DNA of 12,330 nucleotides from DATCVA01 sp036567205 (GTDB taxonomy: Bacteria > Pseudomonadota > Gammaproteobacteria > Burkholderiales > Burkholderiaceae_B). Shown here one piece after another: positions 1-6,333 of the stretch (within the stretch, counting starts at the first letter, position 1; each line of letters starts with the position of its first letter). The DNA lies in NCBI GenBank assembly GCA_036567205.1, contig DATCVA010000134.1, forward strand, positions 1 to 12,330. The letters are read 5' to 3'. The notes beneath the pieces are model-generated. The model had not been told where the DNA came from. It ran no database searches and saw nothing but the letters and a program-made list of their open reading frames with translations. A program made the translations under genes and the position numbers.

Positions 1-2
1 CT

Positions 3-437
3 GGGATTGTTCTTGGCATCATGATTTTGCCGTACGTCGTTTCAGTAAGTGAAGATGCAATGCGCGCCGTTCCAGGCTCCTTACGCGAAGGCGCCTATGC
101 ATTAGGCATGTCACGCTTGCAAACAGGGCTCCGGGTGATTGTTCCCGGTGCATTTTCTGGCATTACCGCCGCGTATGTCTTGGGAATGTCCAGGGCTGTT
201 GGGGAAACCATGGTGCTTGCAGTGGCCGCAGGCCAGGGGCCAAACCTCACGCTAGACCCACGCGAGGGGGCCGCTACGATTACTGCCTATATTGTTCAAA
301 TGAGCTTGGGCGATTTACCACACGGGTCATTGGCGTATCAAAGTATTTTTGCCGTTGGCTTGGTGCTGTTCTTGATCACGTTGCTCTTCAACGTAATTGG
401 CTATTACTTGCGTAAACGCTATCGCGAGGTGTACTAA
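3..437 (+). CDS. pstC: PstC, phosphate ABC transporter permease (3' part only)
   Basis: This is the C-terminal 144 codons of an inner-membrane permease of the high-affinity phosphate importer PstSCAB; the reading frame is open to the left edge, so the 5' part of the gene lies outside the window. The cytoplasmic EAA loop that docks on the PstB ATPase is visible as EGAYALGMSRLQTG near the start of the fragment, followed by the family-typical SRAVGETM segment and a last hydrophobic helix ending in the basic tail YYLRKRYREVY. PstC pairs with PstA to form the membrane channel. Its TAA stop is directly followed by the pstA ATG with no spacer, and a GAGGTG ribosome site for pstA lies inside the end of pstC, so the two are probably translationally coupled. 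The assignment as PstC rather than PstA follows from gene order and the short C-terminus. Confidence 0.93.
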   Translation, partial: GIVLGIMILPYVVSVSEDAMRAVPGSLREGAYALGMSRLQTGLRVIVPGAFSGITAAYVLGMSRAVGETMVLAVAAGQGPNLTLDPREGAATITAYIVQMSLGDLPHGSLAYQSIFAVGLVLFLITLLFNVIGYYLRKRYREVY

Positions 438-1412
438 ATGACGACGCAAACTCAAACTGAACTGACGCCCACGCAAGCAGCAGCGCCTGATAATGAACAG
501 GAACAGGAACGCGATCGTATCATTGCACGCAAGTCACGACGATCCGACTGGTTTTTTGCAGCCGGAGGGCTCATTGTTCTCTTTCTTTCAATGGGCCTGT
601 TGCTAGCCCTCTTGTTTGACCTTGCCTTCAGTGGTGCCAATCGAATCGATTTTGAATTTCTAACCAGTTTCCCCTCTCGCCGTGCCGAAAACGCAGGTAT
701 CCTTTCCGCTTGGGTGGGAACCACGCTGGTCATGATTGTCACTGCAGTTCTTTCGGTGCCACTAGGTGTAATGGCAGGAATATACCTTGAGGAATATGCG
801 CCAAAAAACTGGGTGACGACACTTATTGACATCAACATCAGTAATCTCGCGGGCGTACCCTCGATCATTTATGGCTTACTGGCGCTAGGCCTGTTCGTCT
901 ATATGTTTGACATGGGTTCAACGGTATTGGTAGCGGGCATGGTTTTGGCGCTACTCATACTCCCAGTCGTAATCGTATCCACTCGCGAAGCGGTAAGAAG
1001 CATTCCACAAATCACCAAAGAAGGTGCCTACGGTATTGGCGCGGACAAATGGCAAACTGTTGCTCATTACATCCTACCAGCAGCGCGTCCAGGCATACTA
1101 ACGGGCGCAATCGTAGGGTTATCACGGGCGGTAGGTGAAACGGCTCCGGTTATCACCATTGGGGCCCTAACCTACATTGCATTTTTGCCTAACTCACCTC
1201 TTCAGTCAGAATTTCCATTTCTTAATTTTGACTGGCTTAACTCGGCTTTTACCGTTATGCCGATACAAATGTTCAATTGGCTTTCGCGCCCCCAGACCGA
1301 TTTCCATATTAATGCCGCGGCAACGGGCCTTGTGTTGATCATCATGACCCTTTTGATGAATCTCATTGCCATCGTTATCCGTTATCGGCTACGCCGACAA
1401 AACGTCGCATAG
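438..1412 (+). CDS. pstA: PstA, phosphate ABC transporter permease
   Basis: This 324-residue inner-membrane protein is the second permease of the PstSCAB phosphate importer. A hydrophilic N-terminus rich in Q, E and T (about residues 1-38) precedes the first membrane helix at about 39-62. Several further hydrophobic segments follow, with the EAA loop EGAYGIGADKWQTV in the second half and the conserved SRAVGETAPV stretch right after it, both typical of PstA/PstC permeases. The segment NLAGVPSIIYGLLALG is also characteristic of PstA. The start ATG sits directly after the pstC stop with a GAGGTG ribosome site 6 bp upstream. pstB follows after a short gap. The acidic, glutamine-rich N-terminal tail is longer than I expect for E. 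coli PstA; its role is unknown. Base composition is visibly closer to 50% GC than that of the ars and phn genes further right. Confidence 0.95.
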   Translation: MTTQTQTELTPTQAAAPDNEQEQERDRIIARKSRRSDWFFAAGGLIVLFLSMGLLLALLFDLAFSGANRIDFEFLTSFPSRRAENAGILSAWVGTTLVMIVTAVLSVPLGVMAGIYLEEYAPKNWVTTLIDINISNLAGVPSIIYGLLALGLFVYMFDMGSTVLVAGMVLALLILPVVIVSTREAVRSIPQITKEGAYGIGADKWQTVAHYILPAARPGILTGAIVGLSRAVGETAPVITIGALTYIAFLPNSPLQSEFPFLNFDWLNSAFTVMPIQMFNWLSRPQTDFHINAAATGLVLIIMTLLMNLIAIVIRYRLRRQNVA

Positions 1413-1441
1413 AACGCACGTTGACATCTCTAAGGTATCCC

Positions 1442-2332
1442 ATGAGCGAACTCGCACTCCCCACTCCTCCCATTGAAAAGCACCGCCCTTCGTTGTCTCG
1501 AGCACCCGCCTCAAACACTGATGAGGGTGAACGGGGACTAACGGCCCCTCCTGTGCTGGTTCGCCCTAAACGCGAATTGCGCGCCGATGTCCGTGACTTA
1601 TCATTTTGGTACGGAGATTTTCAAGCCCTACACGCCGTCAATCTTCCTGTGGTGAATAATGGGGTGACCGCACTCATCGGAGCTTCGGGATGCGGCAAAA
1701 GCACCTTGTTGCGCTGTTTCAACCGCATGCATGATCTATACCCGGGCACTCGGTACGATGGCGACATCATGCTGTTGCCCGAGGAAAAGAATATTGTGAG
1801 TGAAAAAATAGACCCGATCATGGTTCGGCTACGTATCGGCATGGTGTTCCAAAAGCCAAATCCGTTTCCAAAGTCGATCTATGAAAATGTAGCGTCAGGA
1901 TTACGAGTGCGGGGAATTAGCCAACGGGCTGCACTGGATGAGCGTGTCGAATCCGCGTTGCGCCAGGCGGCATTATGGGATGAAGTAAAAGATCGGCTTC
2001 ACCAATCTGCACTAGGATTATCGGGTGGGCAACAACAACGGCTTTGCATTGCAAGAACACTTGCTCCTAATCCTGAAATCATTTTGTTTGACGAACCCAC
2101 CTCAGCGTTAGACCCCATTGCTACCGCCAAAATCGAGGATCTGTTTCACGACCTACGCTCCGACTACACAATTGTCATCGTGACCCACAATATGCAGCAA
2201 GCAGCACGCATCTCCGACTACACGGCGTTTATGCACTTGGGGCGAATGGTCGAATTCAAGTCGACAGACGATTTCTTTGTTAATCCATCCCATCTGCGAA
2301 CGGAACAGTACATCACAGGTCGCTTCGGGTGA
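1442..2332 (+). CDS. pstB: PstB, phosphate ABC transporter ATPase
   Basis: This is the cytoplasmic ATPase that powers PstSCAB phosphate uptake. With the start placed at ATG 1442 it has 296 residues. A Walker A motif GASGCGKST lies at 80-88, the PstB-typical FQKPNPFP Q-loop region follows, the signature LSGGQ is at 193-197, Walker B with DE at 217-218, and the switch histidine of VTHN at about 249. I chose ATG 1442 because AAGG lies 6 bp upstream; an in-frame TTG at 1421 would add seven residues but has no convincing ribosome site. The ABC domain begins only near residue 48, so there is a proline-rich, probably disordered N-terminal extension of about 45 residues; typical PstB proteins are near 250-260 residues. 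phoU follows 28 bp later in what looks like one operon. Confidence 0.95.
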   Translation: MSELALPTPPIEKHRPSLSRAPASNTDEGERGLTAPPVLVRPKRELRADVRDLSFWYGDFQALHAVNLPVVNNGVTALIGASGCGKSTLLRCFNRMHDLYPGTRYDGDIMLLPEEKNIVSEKIDPIMVRLRIGMVFQKPNPFPKSIYENVASGLRVRGISQRAALDERVESALRQAALWDEVKDRLHQSALGLSGGQQQRLCIARTLAPNPEIILFDEPTSALDPIATAKIEDLFHDLRSDYTIVIVTHNMQQAARISDYTAFMHLGRMVEFKSTDDFFVNPSHLRTEQYITGRFG

Positions 2333-2360
2333 TTCAGCTTGTACATAAGGAGTTTACACA

Positions 2361-3053
2361 GTGAGTATTCCACATACGGTACGTGCCTATGATCAAGAGC
2401 TCGCTGCACTAAGCGACATCTTGATGCAAGTTGGCCATTTAGTCGTCGATGCATTCGCGGCGGCTTCCAAAGCCTTATTACACAAAGATGTACTAACTGC
2501 TCGAGAGGCTATCCAAATCGACGGCCAGATAAATGAGCTATGCGCTCAGGCGGATAAGGATATTTTGTTGATAATGACAAAGCGCCAGCCAATGAGTCAA
2601 GATTTGCAGGAAATATTGTCGGCCATGCGCAGTGCGAACGAGTTTTCGCATATCGGCGATTTGGCGCGAAATATTGCAGAACGTTCAACCCAATTACATA
2701 GTCCCACTCTTCCCACAAGTCTTCATCAAGGCCTTGAAACCTTGTCCATGATGCTGTCGGATTTCCTCTCAAGAGTGTCCCTGGCCTATGCGTCAAAGGA
2801 CATCCCAGAATTGAAAGATCTATGTCAGGTGGACAAGCTAGTCGATGACGCGTACGCACAAATATTGGACGTCATTATCATTGGGCTAGCCAATCATCCC
2901 GACCGAACGAGCGACTTAACGCACCTTTTGTTTTGCATCAAAAACATGGACCGAATCGGCGATCATATTTCTCACATCGCTCAAACCCGATATTTGGCAT
3001 TAACAGGCGCTTTACCGGAGCACGTACAGCACCATGCGATGCCGAAGTCCTGA
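2361..3053 (+). CDS. phoU: PhoU, phosphate signalling regulator
   Basis: PhoU is a cytoplasmic helical-bundle protein that links the state of the Pst transporter to the PhoR/PhoB phosphate-starvation system and restrains phosphate uptake. This 230-residue protein has the usual length and two PhoU repeats. The metal-binding-type motif appears first as NEFSHIGDLARNIAER (about 93-108) and again as NMDRIGDHISHIAQ (about 195-208). The first copy departs from the common E-x-x-R-I-G-D form (FSHIGD instead of ERIGD), while the second is close to canonical. Translation starts at GTG 2361, supported by a strong AAGGAG ribosome site at 2347-2352. It is the last gene of the pst operon here; no phoB or phoR lies next to it. 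The next gene, arsR, is 81 bp downstream on the same strand, so read-through from pst into ars is possible. Confidence 0.95.
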   Translation: MSIPHTVRAYDQELAALSDILMQVGHLVVDAFAAASKALLHKDVLTAREAIQIDGQINELCAQADKDILLIMTKRQPMSQDLQEILSAMRSANEFSHIGDLARNIAERSTQLHSPTLPTSLHQGLETLSMMLSDFLSRVSLAYASKDIPELKDLCQVDKLVDDAYAQILDVIIIGLANHPDRTSDLTHLLFCIKNMDRIGDHISHIAQTRYLALTGALPEHVQHHAMPKS

Positions 3054-3100
3054 TGCTTACTTGGGTATGCGCTTTTCCTACCGGTCCCATTTGCTCGGCT

Positions 3101-3134
3101 AGCAATATTTCGACAATTCGACTAAGATGGTTTT
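3101..3134 (+). promoter_or_regulatory. Candidate ArsR operator/promoter region
   Basis: The 81-bp gap between phoU and arsR is AT-rich at its 3' end and contains a direct repeat TTCGAC-AA-TTCGAC (3109-3114 and 3117-3122) just before the arsR start, followed by a weak AAGATGG ribosome site. ArsR proteins usually bind an operator overlapping their own promoter, so this is the natural place for one. I could not identify convincing -35 and -10 boxes, so the call rests on position and the repeat alone. Confidence 0.3.
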
Positions 3135-3476
3135 ATGGAAACTAAATTCGCTGTTAAAGCCCTCGCCGCCATCGCTCACGAATCCCGCTTGGCCGCCTAT
3201 CGCACACTCATGCAGGCCGGCCCGGGGGGATTGCCGGCCGGTCAATTGGCTGAAATTATGGGGATCGCACCCTCTTCGTTGTCCTTTCACTTGAAAGAAC
3301 TCGTCAATGCCGATCTTTTAACTTCGCGCCAAGAGGGGCGATTTGTTTTTTATTCGGTTAAGTACAACTCGATGACAAGTCTGTTGGCCTACCTAACCGA
3401 AAACTGCTGTGGTGGCAATCCGTGTACGTCCGTCCGAAATGATATGTGCGCCAATACTCAGGGCGCAACGCCATAA
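3135..3476 (+). CDS. arsR: ArsR, arsenite-responsive repressor
   Basis: This is a 113-residue ArsR/SmtB-family winged-helix repressor that is expected to block transcription of the ars genes until arsenite binds. The helix-turn-helix covers about residues 33-62, with the recognition helix around SSLSFHLKEL (47-56), followed by the wing (REGRFVFYS-type segment, here QEGRFVFYS). It lacks the N-terminal CxC site of the E. coli R773 ArsR. Instead, cysteines cluster near the C-terminus: Cys91, Cys92 and Cys97 in ENCCGGNPC, plus Cys105. The arrangement resembles the three-cysteine site described for the Acidithiobacillus ferrooxidans ArsR (Cys95, Cys96, Cys102), so arsenite is the likely inducer. 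The start at ATG 3135 has only a weak AAGATGG ribosome site but gives the normal family length. It heads the run arsR-arsC1-arsC2-arsB. Confidence 0.93.
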   Translation: METKFAVKALAAIAHESRLAAYRTLMQAGPGGLPAGQLAEIMGIAPSSLSFHLKELVNADLLTSRQEGRFVFYSVKYNSMTSLLAYLTENCCGGNPCTSVRNDMCANTQGATP

Positions 3477-3542
3477 ACATCACCGTTGGCTCCCCAGAGC
3501 CTACGGTCCAGTTAATCTTGTCGTGGAAGTATTAGCATTATT

Positions 3543-4064
3543 ATGTCGGATAAAATCTATAACACCCTGTTTCTTTGTACGGGCAATTCGGCGCGCAGCA
3601 TCATGGCCGAAGCGTTGCTCAATCATTTTGGGCGAAATCGTTTCAGGGCATACAGCGCGGGCAGCCATCCTGGCGCTCACGTCAATCCCCTTACTCTTGA
3701 GGTTCTTCAGTCGGCTCGCCTGCCGGCTGATGACTTACGCAGTAAAAGCTGGGACGAGTTCGCCCGGTCAGAGGCGCCGCAACTGGACTTTGTCATTACC
3801 CTTTGTGATAGCGCAGCAGGAGAATTATGCCCTGTGTGGCCGGGCCAACCGATTACCGCGCATTGGGGGTTTGAAGACCCGTCGGCTTTTGAAGGAACGG
3901 CCGAAGAAAAACGCGCCTTCTTCGACAAGATTTTTCGCCAAATCGCAAACCGCATCAAAATTTTCAACAGCTTGCCATTAGCCACGCTGGACCGGGTGGC
4001 CATCAAGCGCGAACTCGACGCACTGGGCGATCGGGCAACGCAAACAAGTACCCTCGCCTCTTAA
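3543..4064 (+). CDS. arsC: ArsC1, arsenate reductase of the LMW phosphatase family
   Basis: This 173-residue cytoplasmic enzyme probably reduces arsenate to arsenite, which ArsB then exports. It belongs to the low-molecular-weight tyrosine-phosphatase fold: the P-loop CTGNSARS (12-19) supplies nucleophile Cys12 and Arg18. Two further cysteines, Cys88 and Cys96 in CDSAAGELC, are placed for the disulfide relay used by thioredoxin-coupled arsenate reductases, which argues for a reductase rather than a true phosphatase. The HWGFEDP segment (107-113) carries the conserved Asp-Pro. It is not the glutaredoxin-dependent ArsC of plasmid R773, which has a different fold. ATG 3543 is the only plausible start after the upstream in-frame TAA at 3513-3515, but no good ribosome site precedes it. 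The 66-bp gap from arsR is larger than expected in a tight operon. Confidence 0.93.
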   Translation: MSDKIYNTLFLCTGNSARSIMAEALLNHFGRNRFRAYSAGSHPGAHVNPLTLEVLQSARLPADDLRSKSWDEFARSEAPQLDFVITLCDSAAGELCPVWPGQPITAHWGFEDPSAFEGTAEEKRAFFDKIFRQIANRIKIFNSLPLATLDRVAIKRELDALGDRATQTSTLAS

Positions 4065-4080
4065 TGTCTCTATGCGCGTG

Positions 4081-4110
4081 AAAGGGGCCCTTCAACGTGA
4101 TAGCCCCTTT
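4081..4110 (+). terminator. Hairpin between arsC1 and arsC2
   Basis: An 8-bp perfect inverted repeat, AAAGGGGC (4081-4088) with GCCCCTTT (4103-4110), encloses a 14-base loop, 16 bp after the arsC1 stop. It could be a weak or partial terminator, or an RNA-stabilising element that sets the ratio of arsC1 to downstream arsC2-arsB. Only three T residues end the stem and the sequence after it is GC-rich, so efficient intrinsic termination is doubtful. Confidence 0.35.
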
Positions 4111-4169
4111 AGCGGCGGGCCTGAATCTCTTGTCAGAAACGCCTACTCCCTCTCTTTTGCAGCGTATAT

Positions 4170-4649
4170 ATGAACGTCCTTTTCCTGTGCACGGGTAATT
4201 CGTGCCGCTCTATCCTGGCTGAAGCCACTTTCAATCACCTTGCCCCCGCTGGCTGGAAGGCCATGAGTGCCGGCAGCCAGCCCACAGGCCAAGTACACCC
4301 TCGGTCTTTAGCGTTGCTTGCGCGCGAAGGTATTTCAACAGACGGCTATTTCAGCAAGTCTTGGGATAATCTGCCGCATACGCCCGATGTGGTCGTTACA
4401 GTTTGCGCCAGCGCCGCAGGCGAAACCTGCCCCGCGTACCTGGGGTCAGTCATACGCACGCATTGGGGCGTTGAGGATCCCGCCCATGCCACAGGCACCG
4501 ACGAAGAGATCGATGCGGCATTCGATACCGCGTATCGTATTTTACGTACCCGTATCGAAGCCTTCCTGGCGTTGCCGCTAGCCGACCTGAAAAGCGATCC
4601 TGTTCGCTTGAAAACTGAACTGGATCGTATTGGCGACCTTCTTCCTTAA
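4170..4649 (+). CDS. arsC: ArsC2, second LMW phosphatase-type arsenate reductase
   Basis: This is a 159-residue paralogue of the preceding arsC with the same fold and likely the same reaction, arsenate to arsenite. The P-loop is CTGNSCRS (7-14; nucleophile Cys7, Arg13), with an extra cysteine at position 12 where ArsC1 has alanine. The candidate relay cysteines are Cys79 and Cys87 in CASAAGETC, and HWGVEDP (98-104) carries the conserved Asp-Pro. The two proteins match in motif order but differ widely elsewhere, for example AYLG against VWPG after the second relay cysteine, so this looks like an independently acquired or old duplicate rather than a recent copy. ATG 4170 gives a normal N-terminus beginning immediately before the P-loop strand, but a ribosome site is not evident. 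arsB starts 94 bp further on; a short GC palindrome (GCGCCCAGGGCGC, 4701-4713) sits in that gap. Confidence 0.92.
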   Translation: MNVLFLCTGNSCRSILAEATFNHLAPAGWKAMSAGSQPTGQVHPRSLALLAREGISTDGYFSKSWDNLPHTPDVVVTVCASAAGETCPAYLGSVIRTHWGVEDPAHATGTDEEIDAAFDTAYRILRTRIEAFLALPLADLKSDPVRLKTELDRIGDLLP

Positions 4650-4743
4650 GGCATCACTTGGCCGCGTTTTTTGAGCCGACCCTTTCATATTTAGCGTCCT
4701 GCGCCCAGGGCGCCTTCCCCTTTGTTGTAAAGAGAGAACCAAC

Positions 4744-6030
4744 GTGCTTGCTGCGCTATTGATTTTTATTGTCACCATTGTGCTGGTTATTTGGCAGCCG
4801 CGCGGCTTGAACATTGGCTGGAGCGCCTCAATCGGCGCAGTACTGGCGCTGGCTTTCGGCGTGGTCAGCTTTAGCGACATACCCGTGGTCTGGCAGATTG
4901 TCTGGAACGCGACCGGCACGTTCGTGGCGATCATCATTATCAGTCTGCTATTGGACGAAGCGGGTTTTTTCGAGTGGACAGCGCTGCACGTCGCCAGATG
5001 GGGTGGCGGGCGCGGCCGGCTGTTATTCGCGTTGATTGTATTGCTGGGGGCTGCGGTGTCCGCGTTCTTTGCCAATGACGGCGCCGCCTTGATCCTGACG
5101 CCTATCGTCATGGCAATGCTCTTGGCATTAGGGTTCACACCCGCCGCAACACTGGCCTTCGTCATGGCAGCGGGTTTTATTGCCGATACCGGCAGCCTGC
5201 CGCTCATTGTGTCCAACCTGGTCAATATCGTCTCCGCGGATTTTTTCAATATCAGCTTTGCGCGCTATGCCGCGGTCATGGTTCCGGTCAACGTTGTTTC
5301 CGTTGCGGCCACCTTGCTGGTACTGATGCTGTATTTTCGCCGCAGCATTCCGGTTCGCTACGACGACAGCCAGCTTAAAGAACCCAAAGAGGCGATTCGC
5401 GATTTGGCAACCTTCCGAGCAGGGTGGGTCGTGCTCGGGCTGTTGCTGATCAGTTTCTTTACCCTTGAGGGTTTTGGCGTGCCGGTCAGTGCCATTGCCG
5501 CCCTGGGCGCGCTGGCGTTGCTTATCGTTGCTGGACGCGGGCACAAAATCAGCACACGCAAAGTCGTGCGAGACGCGCCCTGGCCCATCGTGATTTTCTC
5601 GCTGGGCATGTACCTGGTTGTCTATGGACTACGCAATGCCGGGCTGACAGAAATGATCGCCGGCTTGCTCGACTATCTGGCCAGTCACGGTTTGTGGGCC
5701 GCCACCCTGGGCACCGGTGTGCTGACCGCTCTGCTCTCATCGATTATGAACAACATGCCTACTGTGCTGGTGGGAGCACTTTCCATCGACGCCAGCCAGG
5801 CAACGGGTGTGGTCAAAGAAGCCATGATTTATGCCAATGTCATCGGTAGTGACCTTGGTCCCAAAATCACCCCTATTGGCAGCCTGGCCACCCTCCTGTG
5901 GCTGCACGTCCTGGCGCGCAAGGGCATGACTATTACGTGGGGGTACTACTTCAAAGTGGGCATTGTGCTGACTTTGCCTGTTTTGCTTATCACCCTCGCG
6001 GCACTGGCGATTCGGTTGGGTGCGTTATGA
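4744..6030 (+). CDS. arsB: ArsB, arsenite efflux pump
   Basis: This 428-residue inner-membrane protein exports arsenite (and usually antimonite). It closely resembles the E. coli and R773 ArsB family over its whole length: the start MLAALLIFIVTIVLVIWQP, the segment FFANDGAALILTPIV, the segment LSSIMNNMPTVLVGAL, and GSDLGPKITPIGSLATLLWLH near the C-terminus are all hallmark stretches. About a dozen hydrophobic helices are apparent. No arsA ATPase or arsD chaperone accompanies it, so it is expected to work as a stand-alone secondary transporter driven by the proton gradient. It starts at GTG 4744, with a purine-rich AGAGAGA stretch a few bases upstream and the family-typical N-terminus. It is the last ars gene on the + strand and faces the minus-strand phnE gene across a spacer of about 300 bp. 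Confidence 0.97.
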   Translation: MLAALLIFIVTIVLVIWQPRGLNIGWSASIGAVLALAFGVVSFSDIPVVWQIVWNATGTFVAIIIISLLLDEAGFFEWTALHVARWGGGRGRLLFALIVLLGAAVSAFFANDGAALILTPIVMAMLLALGFTPAATLAFVMAAGFIADTGSLPLIVSNLVNIVSADFFNISFARYAAVMVPVNVVSVAATLLVLMLYFRRSIPVRYDDSQLKEPKEAIRDLATFRAGWVVLGLLLISFFTLEGFGVPVSAIAALGALALLIVAGRGHKISTRKVVRDAPWPIVIFSLGMYLVVYGLRNAGLTEMIAGLLDYLASHGLWAATLGTGVLTALLSSIMNNMPTVLVGALSIDASQATGVVKEAMIYANVIGSDLGPKITPIGSLATLLWLHVLARKGMTITWGYYFKVGIVLTLPVLLITLAALAIRLGAL

Positions 6031-6333
6031 CAGTCGTTCCTTGACTGATGCCTGGTTCTGCATTGCTACAGATTCAGATATGATCATGCCCCCACAATAT
6101 CGGAGGAACTAACCGGAGCCCTTGGGCTATCTTTCTGATCTGTCTCCGACCGGGCCTGACCTCTTTCGGAGGCCCGGTTGCACATTTGGGCTACTTCCAC
6201 GAGGAGTTCGTGACGCGACGCCAGTGGTTATGATCGGCAGTCGTGTCGTGGACTGGTTGCTAAGCGTGGTTCTATGAGAATTCGAATAGCCCATTGGAGC
6301 CAGGCGCCTGCAACCAACCAGCTAGCCTGGTGT
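6031..6333. other. Convergent intergenic spacer
   Basis: This 303-bp stretch separates arsB (+) from phnE (-). I see no credible gene in it. It contains one strong inverted repeat (6149-6178), a short AGCCC/GGGCT hairpin at 6117-6128, the palindromes ATTCGAAT (6280-6287) and CAGGCGCCTG (6301-6310), and a CCAGGC/GCCTGG pair (6300-6305 and 6325-6330) close to the phnE stop. Transcripts from both sides must end here, yet none of these structures is followed by a convincing T tract. Confidence 0.6.
6149..6178. terminator. Candidate bidirectional terminator hairpin
   Basis: A perfect 9-bp inverted repeat, ACCGGGCCT (6149-6157) and AGGCCCGGT (6170-6178), flanks a 12-base loop. It is the strongest stem in the spacer between the converging arsB and phnE genes. 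Position and stability suit a terminator for either strand, but neither side has a run of T residues, so it may act only as a 3' stabiliser or with Rho. Confidence 0.4.

Noticed and set aside
1421..1441. TTG 1421 as the pstB start
   Set aside because: It would add seven residues without a ribosome site; ATG 1442 has AAGG 6 bp upstream.
3409..3981. Plus-strand open frame of 190 codons overlapping arsR and arsC1
   Set aside because: It is in another frame from both, crosses the gene boundary and shows no family motif, whereas arsR and arsC1 carry clear signatures.
4578..5249. Long open frame of 223 codons on the minus strand over arsC2 and arsB
   Set aside because: It is antisense to arsB, whose full-length homology to known ArsB is unmistakable; its composition (S, T, K, N rich) is typical of a shadow frame and it has no recognisable domain.
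6101..6180. Structured RNA or riboswitch in the convergent spacer
   Set aside because: There are several short stems but no recognised riboswitch core, and the position downstream of both operons does not suit a cis-regulator.
6279..6287. AATTCGA shared with the arsR upstream region as a second ArsR operator
   Set aside because: A 7-bp match is too short to be meaningful, and the site lies at the 3' ends of convergent genes, not at a promoter.
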